Assembly (NCBI GenBank): GCA_963733905.1
Contig: CAVTEU010000003.1
Location: 124,001 to 188,000 of the forward strand
Direction of reading: 5' to 3'
Length of the DNA stretch: 64,000 bases
Source of the DNA: DATADW01 sp963733905
GTDB lineage: Bacteria > Actinomycetota > Acidimicrobiia > Spongiisociales > DATADW01
Shown here: piece after piece, positions 26,737 through 36,147 of the stretch
Numbering within the stretch: the first letter of the stretch is position 1
Layout of the letters: the number at the start of each line of letters is the position of its first letter
Program-made: the position numbers and the translations under genes
Notes under the pieces: generated by a model
What the model was told of the DNA's origin: nothing
Databases searched by the model: none
Seen by the model: the letters and a program-made list of their open reading frames with translations, nothing else

Positions 26737-28162
26737 TCAGGTATCGCCCGATGAGCGGCGCTTGCCCCTGATCGAGGTGAATGCGTCGCCGGCTTCGCGC
26801 AGCGCCCGGTATCCCGACTCGGTGAGCTTGGGACGGTGCAGGGTCATCCTCACGCCCCAGAGGGTGGCGGCGCCGGCGGCGAAGACAATGATCCCACCGG
26901 TGAGCAGGGTGAGCCGGAGCCCGCTGTCGAACGGCGCAGGGAACAGGTCGTCGAGCAACGGAACCGCCAGGCCGGCCAGGGTCACCGAGGCGAGGAGCGA
27001 GGTGCGGACCACGGTGTAGAGGGCGGCGAAGGTGCGGCCCCGTCAACTCATCCTCCACCTCCTCGTGGAGGTAGGTGAAGCCCATCACGTATGAGCCTCC
27101 GGCGCCCAATCCCCCAACGAAAAGCCAGGCGGCGGCGGGGATCACGCTCGAAGTGGTCGCCGATGCGGTGATGGCCGCACCGGTGGCCATGAGGCTGGCG
27201 GCGAAGAGCACCTCACGCCTGCCACGGAGCGTCCCCCCGATGGCGAGAGCCAGCATCCCCAGGCCAACGCCGCACCCCAGGGCGGTGATGAGCACGCCGA
27301 ACCCGGCGCGGCCGGCGCCCAGGAGATCGATGGAGAAGCGCTGCCCGAGCACGAAGAATGCTCCTGCGCCGAAGAGTGCCGCGGCCATCCCCAGGATGAT
27401 CCCGCGCACCGTCGGGTGGGCGACGACGAATCGGACCCCCTCGATGAAGTCCCGCAGCGGCGCCCGGAGATCGACCCGGCGCGTCGGGGACGGCTGTTGT
27501 CCCACCACCGGGCCTGGTCGGGGGATGGTGGCGATCAGCGCCGCCGAGGCGAGGAATGTGAGCGAGTCGACGCCAAAGGCGAGGGCCACTTCGCCGTCGA
27601 TTGGACCGGAGGCGGTGAAAACGCCCCCCACCTTGGCCAGCAGGGCGAAGGCCAGAGCGCCGACCGGGAGCATGCCGTAGGCAGCCACCAGAGTCAGGCT
27701 GTTGGCCGCCACCATCCCTCCCTCGGGGACGAGGTTGGGCACCCACGCCTCGCGCGATGGCTGCCACAAGAGGGTGAGCGCCTCCAAGAGGAACGACACG
27801 GCGAACAGTTGCCAGAGGTTGGTCACGAATATCAGCGACAGCACCAGGACGGCGCGAGCCACGTCGCTGACGATCATCACCTTCCTACGGTCGAAGCGGT
27901 CGGCGATCACACCGGCGAACCCGCCGAACAGACCGGGTATGAGACGTGCCAGCAGGGGTACGAGCACCCCCCTCACCCCGCCGATCGAGTCGGCGAGGGC
28001 GATGGTGGCGAAAAGGGCCACCCAGTCGCCAAAGCTGGAGAGGAGCCCGGCATACCAAAGCCGTGCAAATGGCCCCCGACGCAGCAGGGCGAACGACGAG
28101 GTAACTGGTCCCCCGGCCGCGGTCATTGGGGCAAGGCTACCGGGCGGCGGCACATCAGCCAT
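26737..28162 (-). CDS. MFS transporter (macrolide-efflux/enterobactin-exporter-like)
   Basis: Membrane carrier of about 475 residues with around 12 helices. The start is ATG 28162 (MADVPPPGSLAPM). The first helix region has FARLWYAGLLSSFGDWVALF, typical of MFS-3 carriers, and motif A is GVIADRFDRRKVMIVSD. The mid-domain boundary VVGQQPSPTRRVDLRAPLRD is followed by helices 7-12. An extra base near 27043 breaks the frame within HEEVEDEL; the downstream part VVRTSLLASVTLAGLAV ends at 26737. It is divergent from topA with 40 nt between starts. The substrate is unknown. Confidence 0.85.
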
Positions 28163-28202
28163 ACAAGACAGCGGTTGATGGCCGTCTAACTTGTGGCGCC
28201 CA

Positions 28203-30806
28203 ATGGCAAAAACCCTGGTGATCGTCGAGTCGCCGACCAAGGCGCGCACCATCGAGGGATTCCTCGACAGCGATGTCGCGGTCGAGTCCTCGATGGGGCA
28301 TGTGCGCGACCTGCCGCGCAACTCGGCCGAGATCCCCGAGAAGGTCCGGTCAGAGCCGTGGTCCAAGCTCGGGGTGGACGTCGAGCACGACTTCCAACCG
28401 CTCTACATCGTGCCCAAGGAGAAGACGGACCAGATCCGCAGGCTGAAGAAGGCCATGGAGGGGATCGACGAGCTCTACCTGGCAACCGACGAGGACCGGG
28501 AAGGGGAGTCGATCGCCTGGCATCTCACCGAGGTCCTCGGTCCCAAGGTGCCAGTGCGACGGATGGTCTTCCACGAGATCACCCCCCGAGCGATCCAGGA
28601 GGCCTTCGCCAACCCGCGGCAGATCGACCAGCGCCTGGTGGAGGCACAGGAGACCCGCCGCGTCCTCGACCGACTGGTCGGGTACGAGGTGTCCCCGGTG
28701 CTGTGGCGGATGATCCAACCCCGGCTCTCGGCAGGACGGGTGCAGAGCGTCGCCGTTCGGCTCGTGGTCCAGCGGGAGTGGGAACGGATCCGGTTCCGCA
28801 GCGCCGGCTATTGGGACGTCGCCGGCACGTTCGTCGCCGAGAGCGACCGGACGCTTCCATTTCCGGCCACCCTGGTCGAGGTCGACGGACGCCGGCTCGC
28901 CACCGGGCGCGACTTCGATGCCAGCGGGACACCCGGCACCGACGTGCTCGTCCTCGACCAGACGAGCGCCCAAGATCTCGCCACCGCCTGTTCCGAGGCA
29001 GACATCTCGGTGCGATCGGTGGAGCGCAAGCCATACCGGCGGAGCCCCTATCCCCCGTTCCGCACTTCGACGCTGCAACAGGAGGCAGGGAGGAAGCTGG
29101 GCTTCTCGGCATCGCGCACCATGTCGGCGGCGCAGCGGCTCTACGAGCGGGGGTACATCACCTACATGCGGACCGACAGCATCGCCCTCTCCGAGTCGGC
29201 GGTGACGGCGGCACGTTCCGAGATCGAGCGGCGCTTCGGGCAGCGCTATCTCCCCTCGAAGCCACGCTCATACCAGGGCAAGGTGCGCAACGCCCAGGAG
29301 GCGCACGAGGCGATCCGTCCCGCAGGCGAGCGGTTCCGTGACCCCGATGAGGTGGCCGCCTCGGTTGGCAACGACGACTCGAGGCTCTACCGACTCATCT
29401 GGACGAGGACGATTGCCTCTCAGATGACCGACGCCACCGGGGAGAGCGTCTCGGTGAGGCTCGGCGGAGCCGCCGATGGCCAGGACGTCGTGTTCGCCGC
29501 CACCGGCCGTGTGCTCAACCACGCCGGCTTCCTCCGCATATACGTCGAAGGAAGCGACGACCCCGAGGCGGACCTCGATGACCAGGAGCGGCGGCTCCCA
29601 CCGCTGGCCGATGGCGACCGGGTCGAGGTGCTCGACCTCGAGGCGAAGGGGCACGAGACCAAGCCACCGGCCACGATTCACCGAGGCATCGCTGGTGCGA
29701 CGGCTAGAGGAGTTGGGGGTGGGACGGCCCTCGACCTATGCATCCATCCTCTCCACGATCCAGGACCGTGGGTACGTGTGGAAGAAGGGCTCGGCGCTGA
29801 TCCCTACCTGGACCGCCTTCGCCACGGTGTCGCTGCTCGAAGCGCACTTCCCGACACTGGTGGACTACGAGTTCACCGCCCGCATGGAGGACGAACTCGA
29901 CCGCATCGCCGCCGGCGATGAGGAGTCCGTCCCCTGGCTGTCGCGCTTCTACTTCGGCGAGGAGGGGCTGCGCCAGACGGTGGAGTCCTCCTACGACGCA
30001 ATCGATGCCCGCAAAGTGAACTCGATCGAGGTGGGGGTGACCGACGACGGGACGCCCGTGTCGGTCCGGGTCGGGAGGTACGGACCTTTCCTCCAGCGTG
30101 GGGAGGATCGTTCCTCGCTCCCCGAGGATCTCGCTCCGGACGAGCTGACCCTGGAGAAGGCCGTCGAGCTGCTCGATGCCCCATCCGGAGACAAGATCTT
30201 GGGCACCGATCCCGACAGCGGGCTCACCGTGCTCGCCAGGGCCGGCCGATATGGGCCCTATGTCCAGCTTGGTGACGCCGAGGAGGTCGAGGGCAAGCCA
30301 AAGACCGTCTCGCTCTTCAAGGGGATGGAGTTGGACGAGCTCGGGCTCGACTCCGCCCTGCGGCTGCTCTCGCTGCCGAGGGTGGTCGGGACCGACCCGG
30401 AAGGAAGGGAGATCCTCGCCCTCAACGGGAGGTACGGGCCATTCCTCAAGCGTGACGAGGAGACCCGCAACCTGGACGAGGAAGCCCAGATCTTCGAGGT
30501 GTCGCTGGACGAGGCGCTGGCCCAGTTCGCCGAGCCTCCGAGACGCCGCGGGCAGCGACGGACCAACACCGCTCTGCGCACGCTCGGGGAGAGCGCCGAG
30601 ACGGGCAAGCCGGTCGAGGTGCGGGACGGCCGTTTCGGGCCGTACGTCACCGACGGAGAGGTCAATGCTTCGCTCCGCAAAGGTGACGAGGTCGAGCGGA
30701 TCAGCCTGGAGCGGGCTCAAGAGTTGCTCGCCGAGCGTCGGGCCAAGCTGGCCGATGCGCCGCCGAAGAAGCGCCAAACGAAGAAGGCCTGCCGAAGAAG
30801 TCCTAG
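28203..30806 (+). CDS. topA: DNA topoisomerase I
   Basis: Type IA topoisomerase of about 865 residues that relaxes negative supercoils. The N-terminal Toprim domain has KTLVIVESPTKARTIEGFL and ATDEDREGESIAWHL. The active-site Tyr is in ERGYITYMRTDSIAL. LEELGVGRPSTYASIL and three C-terminal repeats (RVGRYGPFLQRG, RAGRYGPYVQLGD, ALNGRYGPFLKRD, plus DGRFGPYVTDG) follow, without Cys4 zinc fingers, as in other Actinomycetota, and the gene ends in a Lys-rich tail. An extra G near 29684 and a shift near 30790 break the frame; the repaired stop is TAG at 30804-30806. The ATG at 28203 is chosen because AKTLVIVE follows directly. Confidence 0.93.
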
Positions 30807-30828
30807 AGGCCGGCGCAGGCACCCCCGG

Positions 30829-32139
30829 TCAGAGCACCCGCGCCGCCATCTCGGCGAGCGGACCGCGCACGGTGCGCTCCAGGGTGACATGACCGAACAG
30901 CGGCGAGCCCTTGAACTTCTCGATGAGCGCCGCCACCCCTCCATACGGCGAGATGTACGGGTTGTCCACCTGGCTGAGGTCGCCGCAGAACACCACCTTG
31001 GCGTCGCGGCTCATCCGGGTGAGGATCACCTTGAGCGTCGAAAGCTCCAGGTTCTGCGCCTCGTCGATGATGACGAACTCCCCGGTTATCGACCTGCCCC
31101 GGAGATAGGTGACCGCCGCCAACTCGAGCTCGTTGCGGGCGATCAACTCATCGACGGCATGTCGGGCGACATCGGGCTCGGAGTCCGAGAAGAGCGCGTG
31201 GAGGTTGTCGTGGACCGCGGCCATCCACGGCGCCAGCTTGTCTGCCAGGTCCCCGGGGAGGAAGCCCAATTCCTGGCGGCCGACCGGGACCAGCGGCCGG
31301 TACACCGCCACCCTCCGGTAGCGGCCCTGCTCCACCACCTGCTCGAGCGCCGCGGCCAGAGCCAGAAAGGTCTTCCCGGTCCCGGCAACACCCATGAGCG
31401 ACACGGCGACGACGTCGGGGTCGAGCAGCAATTCGAGCGCGACGTGCTGGCGGAGATTCTTCGGCTCGACACCAAAGGCCCGGGGATGACCTGAGGTGCG
31501 CTCGAGGACCACCTCGGGCTCCGCTTGGATCACCTTTCCGATGGCGGAGCGTGAAGGACCGGATCGAAGGACGACGAACTCGTTGAGCATCGCGGTGAGA
31601 CCCGGGACGGCGACCTTGCCCTCGTGGAACAACCGGTCGATCCACTCGTCCTCGATCGCAACCTCCTTGATACCGCTGTGGAGCTCGTCAACCGGGACGG
31701 TGTCGGCGCGGTAGTCCTGGACGAGCGCCCCCAGTTGCGCCCCCTTGATACGGAGAGCGGCATCCTTGGTGACGAGGACCGGCTCTCCCCCGTCGTCGGA
31801 CAGGTTCAGGCAGGTGGAGAGGATCCGGTTGTCGGGGCTCGCCGGGTCGAACACGTCGGGAAGTCGGTCGGAGCGCACCCGGTTGAGCTCGATCCGCAAG
31901 GTGCCTCCCCCGGGGAGGACCACCGCATCCCGGAGCCCACCCGGCTCAGACGCCCCGAGCTGTTCGAGAAGCCGCAGCGCCATGCGCGCGTTGGTACCCA
32001 CCTCGTCGAGCCTCGTCTTCTTCCGGTCGAGTTCCTCGACAACCACCAGCGGAAGCACCACCTCGTGCTCGTCGAACTTGAGCAGCGCATTGGGGTCGGC
32101 GAGCAGAACGCAGGTGTCGAGAACGAAGGAACGAGCCAC
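30829..32139 (-). CDS. PIN domain-PhoH-like ATPase
   Basis: 436-residue protein of the YlaK/PhoH2-like type, combining an N-terminal PIN ribonuclease domain and a C-terminal PhoH P-loop ATPase. PIN: SFVLDTCVLLADPNALL, with acidic residues in VLPLVVVEELDRKK and PDNRILSTCLNL. PhoH: Walker A LMGVAGTGKTFLALAAALE, then PVGRQELGFLPGDLADKL and Walker B EFVIIDEAQNLE. PhoH2 homologues unwind and degrade RNA. The GTG start at 32139 has an AGGAGAC ribosome-binding site. The raw frame runs on into hppA through an indel in that gene; the proteins are separate. It is convergent with topA. Confidence 0.9.
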   Translation of the reverse strand: MARSFVLDTCVLLADPNALLKFDEHEVVLPLVVVEELDRKKTRLDEVGTNARMALRLLEQLGASEPGGLRDAVVLPGGGTLRIELNRVRSDRLPDVFDPASPDNRILSTCLNLSDDGGEPVLVTKDAALRIKGAQLGALVQDYRADTVPVDELHSGIKEVAIEDEWIDRLFHEGKVAVPGLTAMLNEFVVLRSGPSRSAIGKVIQAEPEVVLERTSGHPRAFGVEPKNLRQHVALELLLDPDVVAVSLMGVAGTGKTFLALAAALEQVVEQGRYRRVAVYRPLVPVGRQELGFLPGDLADKLAPWMAAVHDNLHALFSDSEPDVARHAVDELIARNELELAAVTYLRGRSITGEFVIIDEAQNLELSTLKVILTRMSRDAKVVFCGDLSQVDNPYISPYGGVAALIEKFKGSPLFGHVTLERTVRGPLAEMAARVL

Positions 32140-32246
32140 GGAGTCTCCTGGGCTGATCGTCCTCCTAGGTTCGCCCCTCCCGCCCCCAGATCCAAGGATC
32201 GAAGCGAAACCGACTTCCTCTCCCGGGGGAAGTGACGACTCTGGCT

Positions 32247-32280
32247 GCCGTCTGCCGTCTGCCGTCCGCCGTCCGTCCGT
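32247..32280. repeat. Heptanucleotide tandem repeat (GCCGTCT/GCCGTCC)
   Basis: Two GCCGTCT units are followed by two GCCGTCC units and a partial one, in the 143-nt gap between the PIN-PhoH start and the hppA stop. Nothing else is seen in that gap. Confidence 0.7.
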
Positions 32281-32282
32281 AC

Positions 32283-34326
32283 TTAGAACGACGTCGCGAA
32301 TATCAGACTCACGATCGTCATCACCTTGATGACGATGTTCATCGCCGGGCCCGAGGTGTCCTTGAAGGGGTCGCCCACCGTGTCGCCGATCAAGACCGCC
32401 CGATGGGCGTCCGACCCCTTGCCGCCATATGCCCCGGCTTCGACGAACTTCTTGGCGTTGTCCCAGGCACCCCCGGCATTGGCCATGAATATGGCGAGTA
32501 GGAACCCGGTCACCAGTGCGCCGGCGAGAAAGGCGCCGAGCGCCTCGACGTCGATGAACCCGATGGCCAGCGGGAAGATGATGGTGGCGACACTCGGGAC
32601 GACCATCTCGCGCAGCGCAGCCTGGGTGGCGATGTCGACGCACGACTCGTAGTCGGGCTTGGCACCCGGCTTGCCGTCGCGGAGGCCGGCGATCTCCCTG
32701 AACTGCCGGCGCACCTCGTCGATCATCCGGCTCGCTGCCCTTCCCACCGCGTTCATGGTGAGGGCGGCGAACAGGAACGGGAACATCGCCCCAAGGAACA
32801 ACCCGACCACGGCATCGACCCCGAGTGAGGTCGATCGACGTGATCCCGGCAGCCTTGGTGAAGGCTGCGAAGAGGGCAAGTGCGGTGACCACCGCCGATC
32901 CGATGGCGAAACCCTTGGCCACTGCGGCGGTGGTGTTGCCAAGGGCATCGAGGGCATCGGTCGCCTCGCGCACCTCCTTGGGCAGGTGCGCCATCTGGGC
33001 GATGCCGCCGGCGTTGTCGGCAATGGGGCCGTAGGCATCGACGGAGATGGTGATCCCTATGGTCGCCAACACACCGATGGCGGCGATGGCCACCCCGTAG
33101 ACCCCGCCTCCATCACCCAATCCCCACTCGCCGGAGGCGTAGGCGCCAACGATCCCGGCGGCCACCACCACCACGGAGAAGGCGGCGGAGCGCATCCCTT
33201 CGGCCAGCCCGGTAATCACCACGGTCGCCGGTCCTGTCTGTGATTGGCGGGCGATCTCCTTCACGGATCGATGCCCATCGGAGGTGAACCATTCCGAGAT
33301 CTGACCGATAGCGAGGCCAACCAACAACCCAACGAGGACCGCACCGAAGACCCCCAAGGGATTACCCACGCCGTCGAAGATCCAAAAGGAGAGCCCGGCC
33401 ACCCCGAGCGCGGTGATGGCGGCGGCGCCGAGCGTGCCCCGACGGAGAGCGGCGGCCAGTTCGTCGCCTCTGGCCCTGACGAAGAAGGAGGCGACGATCG
33501 AGGCCGCCATGCCGAAGGCCGCAACAGCCAAGGGGAATACCAGCGTCTGTACCTGGAAGTCGGTGCCGGCAAAGGCGATGGCGGCGAATGCGATCGGTGC
33601 CACCAGGGCCCCGACGTACGACTCGAAGAGGTCGGCACCCATCCCGGCAACGTCGCCGACGTTGTCCCCCACGTTGTCGGCGATCACCGCCGGGTTGCGT
33701 GGATCGTCCTCGGGGATCCCCGCCTCGACCTTGCCGACCAGATCGGCGCCGACATCAGCTGCCTTTGTGAAGATTCCACCACCCACCCGAGCGAACAGGG
33801 CCACCGACGATCCGCCCAACCCGATCGCCGCAAGTATCTCGGCCCATTCAGGGATGCCGAACGCTTCGTTGAAAATCAGATAGCCGACCGTCACCCCGAG
33901 CAGACCGAACCCGGCGACGGTGAAGCCCATCACCGCGCCCCCTCTGAAGGCGACTTGGAGGGCTGCACTGACACCGTGAGCCCGGGCCGCCTCGGCCGTC
34001 CTGGTGTTGGCGGCCGTGGCTATGCGCATCCCGACGAACCCGGCGCCGGCGGACAGGAGAGCGCCGAACAGATAGGCAACCGATCCCCACGGCGCCCCCC
34101 ACGGGGTGAGCACGGCGATCAAGATCGCCAGCACCACGACGAACACGGCCATCCAGCTGTACTCGCGTCGGAGGAAGGTGTTGGCGCCGAGCCGGATGGC
34201 GTCGGCGATGGCGACCATGGTTTCGTTACCTGGCGGTGCCGAGAGCACTCGACGGGCGTAGATGGCGGCAACCACCAGGGCCAGAGCTGCCGCGGCCAAC
34301 GCCGAGTAGAGGATCAGGTCGGTCAT
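32283..34326 (-). CDS. hppA: Membrane-bound proton-pumping pyrophosphatase
   Basis: Ion-translocating pyrophosphatase of about 680 residues with around 16 helices. It couples pyrophosphate hydrolysis to H+ (or Na+) export. The substrate site is seen in GGGIFTKAADVGADLVGKVE and DNVGDNVGDVAGMGADLFES, and the late acidic motif is GDTVGDPFKDTSGP. The subtype motif reads GNTTAAVAKGFAIGSA. Ala at the position that is Lys in K+-independent enzymes suggests the K+-dependent class, but the position three residues later is Ala rather than the usual Gly or Thr. An extra C near 32830 breaks the frame at ITSID/SLGVDAVVG. It is divergent from the LCP-family gene. Confidence 0.93.
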
Positions 34327-34410
34327 CGGACGGAGATCTCCGGAGGGTTTGTGGCCGGGCGAGTGTACGGAGCGACCGTCGATCGGTGCGATCGGACCGC
34401 TCTACGGAGC

Positions 34411-34440
34411 TTGACCTCTCCTCCGTCAACCGTCTACGTT
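34411..34440 (+). promoter_or_regulatory. Predicted promoter of the LCP-family gene
   Basis: TTGACC at 34411-34416 and TACGTT at 34435-34440 are 18 nt apart. The ATG at 34449 starts 8 nt after the -10-like box. There is no Shine-Dalgarno sequence in between, as expected for a leaderless mRNA. Confidence 0.4.
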
Positions 34441-34448
34441 GTCTGTCA

Positions 34449-35750
34449 ATGCCTGTTGACAAAAGCCGTTCATCGCGTTCTTTTCGAGGTTGGCGCAAGG
34501 TTGCGGCCCTCTCGCTGATCGCCACGCTGGCCGCCTCGTGCAGCGGCGCCGGGGCAGCCACGACCGTCGCCGCAGCGCCCTCAACCACCGCCACGCCGAC
34601 GACGCTTCCCCCAACGACGACCACCACCACGGTCCCACCGACCACGACGACGGTCCCACCGACGACGACCACGACGGTGGCCGCTCAGGATTTCTTCGTC
34701 AAGATGAAGAAGGGCCCCGAACCTCTCCGCCGCGCCATCCGGAACCTCTTCATGTTCGCCAACCGGGAGGGCGCTCCGGCACCTTCGATGCCGGCCGAGC
34801 TGCGACGCGTCGTCCGGCAGGGACCGAAGAAGGACCGGCTCAACGTCACCCCCAAGTTGACCATCCGAAGGCTGCCCAACGCCAGGGTGGCCGTGGCAAC
34901 GACCAAGAAGGACACAGTCCTCGCCGTATCCAACGGTTCGGGTCGGTGGCGGATCGTGGGGGCCCACCTTGCCTCGCTGGGCCGCAAGCCCTGGTTCGGA
35001 ACCAACAAACCCCGCCTGCTGATGGTTATCGGCTCAGATGCCCGCCCCGGGCAAAACCCGCCCGACTTCCGAGCGGACAGCCTCCACGTGGTGGCGCTCC
35101 ACCCGAAGAGCCACTCGGCGGCCATCGTGGGCATTCCCCGTGACTCCTGGGTCACCAGCGCCTCCGGCGGAACCGGCAAGATCACGGAGTTCATGTCCAA
35201 TACCGGCCCGGACATCATCGTCGACACCGTCGAGCAGATGGGTGGAATCCAACTCGACGGTCATGTCCTCACCGGTTTCGCCGGATTCATCTCGATGGTG
35301 GACGAGATCGGCGGTTTCATGTTCGACGTGCCGACGCCCATGTCGGATGCGGGATCACAGGCCTACTTCGACTCCGGCACCCAGAGTTTCGACGGGACCG
35401 AGGCGCTCGCCTTCGCCCGGACCAGGAAGACCCTCCTGCGGGGCGATCTCGACCGCTCGTTCAACCAAGGTCTGCTCATCATGACCGGGATGCTGCGGGC
35501 ACAGCGTCTCGGATGGCACGGGATCCCCGAGATGGTCGAGGCATTCGGGAAGCACGGGAACACCGACCTCAGCGCCGAAGAGCTGATGACGTTCGCAGCC
35601 GCCGTGCTCAGGACCAACCCGCGCAAGGTCACCAACATGGTTCTGCCGGGATCGACCGGGTGGGCGGGAAGCGCCAGCGTGGTTTTCCTCGGCGAAGACT
35701 CCTACGACATCCTCTCGGATCTCAAGGACGGGCGCCTCCAGAAGTCCTGA
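34449..35750 (+). CDS. LytR-CpsA-Psr (LCP) family lipoprotein
   Basis: 433-residue extracytoplasmic protein of the LCP family, which transfers lipid-linked glycopolymers to peptidoglycan. The signal peptide VAALSLIATLAASCSGAG has a lipobox instead of the usual single helix. A Thr/Pro-rich linker (PPTTTTTTVPPTTTT) follows. The LCP core shows LLMVIGSDARPGQNP, FRADSLHVVALHP, the Arg-containing GIPRDSWV and ALAFARTRKTLLRGDLDRS with the conserved Arg residues for pyrophosphate binding. The gene is intact. It is followed by a GC-rich hairpin and is convergent with a small lipoprotein gene. Confidence 0.9.
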   Translation: MPVDKSRSSRSFRGWRKVAALSLIATLAASCSGAGAATTVAAAPSTTATPTTLPPTTTTTTVPPTTTTVPPTTTTTVAAQDFFVKMKKGPEPLRRAIRNLFMFANREGAPAPSMPAELRRVVRQGPKKDRLNVTPKLTIRRLPNARVAVATTKKDTVLAVSNGSGRWRIVGAHLASLGRKPWFGTNKPRLLMVIGSDARPGQNPPDFRADSLHVVALHPKSHSAAIVGIPRDSWVTSASGGTGKITEFMSNTGPDIIVDTVEQMGGIQLDGHVLTGFAGFISMVDEIGGFMFDVPTPMSDAGSQAYFDSGTQSFDGTEALAFARTRKTLLRGDLDRSFNQGLLIMTGMLRAQRLGWHGIPEMVEAFGKHGNTDLSAEELMTFAAAVLRTNPRKVTNMVLPGSTGWAGSASVVFLGEDSYDILSDLKDGRLQKS

Positions 35751-35759
35751 AACGAGAAG

Positions 35760-35779
35760 GGCGGCCTCTCGGCCGCCCC
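35760..35779. terminator. Bidirectional hairpin terminator
   Basis: A perfect 8-bp stem (GGGCGGCC and GGCCGCCC) with a TCTC loop lies 10 nt after the LCP-family stop and 27 nt before the end of the convergent small gene. There is no clean T tract, as is usual in Actinomycetota, so function is inferred from position and stem strength. Confidence 0.65.
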
Positions 35780-35805
35780 TGCTCGATCCGTTTCTCGGTT
35801 ACTTG

Positions 35806-35955
35806 TCAGCCGCCGGCCGTGGTGTCGACGGCAACGGTGGTGTCGGTCCCACCATCGGTCGTAGTGTCATCCGTGGTGCCACCATCGCACGCGGCGAAGA
35901 TGACTCCGGCAGCTAGAAGCGACATCACGGTCGCAGCGGTCTTGGAACGCCTCAT
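35806..35955 (-). CDS. Small Thr-rich lipoprotein
   Basis: 49-residue protein with a complete lipoprotein signal: MRRSKTAATVMSLLAAGV, then the lipobox IFAACDGG. The mature part is only about 28 residues, almost entirely Thr, Asp, Gly and Val. The ATG at 35955 has a strong ribosome-binding site (AAGGAGG, 6 nt upstream), which argues that it is really translated. No family was recognised. It may be a surface-exposed small lipoprotein or the remnant of a longer one. The 192 nt between its start and the helicase start hold the palindromic repeat at 36072. Confidence 0.6.
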   Translation of the reverse strand: MRRSKTAATVMSLLAAGVIFAACDGGTTDDTTTDGGTDTTVAVDTTAGG

Positions 35956-36071
35956 TTGGGCCTCCTTGTTGGTCGGGTCAAGCTCCCCAAGAGGGGAACT
36001 CGCTCCCCCTACCCCCCCATCGGCCGGGCCAAACCCTAGCCGAGAGTCGCCATAGGTCCAGGCAAGCTCGG

Positions 36072-36120
36072 TTTTTGGCGTCACCAAACGCGGTCATAGG
36101 ACGTGAAGTGACGCCAAAAC
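36072..36120. repeat. Palindromic intergenic element, copy A
   Basis: Terminal arms TTTTTGGCGTCAC and GTGACGCCAAAAC form an inverted repeat around a conserved core (CGCGGTCAT). An inverted second copy lies at 43612-43660 and matches it at roughly 43 of 49 positions. Copy A is in the gap between two divergent genes. Confidence 0.8.
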
Positions 36121-36147
36121 GGGATGATGGGTCATCATCAGGGGTAC

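Noticed and set aside
30829..34326. A single 1165-aa open frame joining hppA and the PhoH-like ATPase
   Set aside because: The join depends on an extra base near 32830; the true hppA C-terminus continues in another frame to 32283, and the PhoH gene has its own start with a ribosome-binding site at 32139.
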